NCBI GenBank assembly: GCA_031553675.1
Contig: JAVBLF010000012.1
Coordinates: forward strand, 1 to 5,024
Direction of reading: 5' to 3'
DNA: 5,024 bases
Source: JAVBLF01 sp031553675
Lineage (GTDB): Bacteria > Bacillota > Clostridia > Christensenellales > CALWSW01
Shown here in pieces: positions 5,011-5,024 of the stretch. The position numbers and the translations under genes were made by a program. Numbering within the stretch: position 1 is the first letter of the stretch; each line of letters starts with the position of its first letter. The notes under the pieces are model-generated. The model saw only the letters and a program-made list of their open reading frames with translations, was not told the DNA's origin and did not search any database.

Positions 5011-5024
5011 AACCTACAGAGAGG

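Overview
The window reads as chromosomal DNA of a fairly GC-rich member of the Bacillota (Firmicutes). Four things support this: an elongation factor P whose modifiable loop lysine is Lys32, as in Bacillus; a small zinc-ribbon protein that resembles the clostridial CD1247 family; strong AGGAGG-like ribosome binding sites; and SigA-type promoters and rho-independent terminators. I cannot place it below phylum. There are six protein genes and no rRNA, tRNA, CRISPR array or complete insertion sequence.

Left part (1-1972). The window opens inside one copy (1-149) of a structured repeat. A minus-strand gene for a CD1247-like zinc-ribbon protein (203-607) follows, with its own terminator at 151-180. 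Divergent from it is a plus-strand lipoprotein gene of unknown function (783-1451) with a very good extended -10 promoter. That gene ends at a terminator shared in position with a convergent gene for a stand-alone GyrI-like ligand-binding protein (minus strand, 1508-1972).

Middle (1973-2243). This gene-poor stretch holds the second, complete copy of the repeat. It is a 166-bp element bounded by 19-bp inverted repeats that begin and end in TA. It can fold almost completely into a long basal stem topped by a three-way junction. The visible part of the first copy matches it at 145 of 149 positions.

Right part (2209-5024). A plus-strand operon encodes an endonuclease IV-like TIM-barrel protein (2244-3131), an M24 Xaa-Pro peptidase one base later (3133-4200), and elongation factor P (4244-4801), ending at a strong terminator (4907-4938). 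The operon promoter lies so close to the first ATG that the mRNA may be leaderless. A second promoter-like site inside the peptidase gene could give efp its own transcript. The pairing of a proline-specific peptidase with EF-P, which relieves ribosome stalling at polyproline, is a familiar Bacillota arrangement. The window closes with an extended -10 promoter and the start of a ribosome binding site for a gene lying just beyond the edge.
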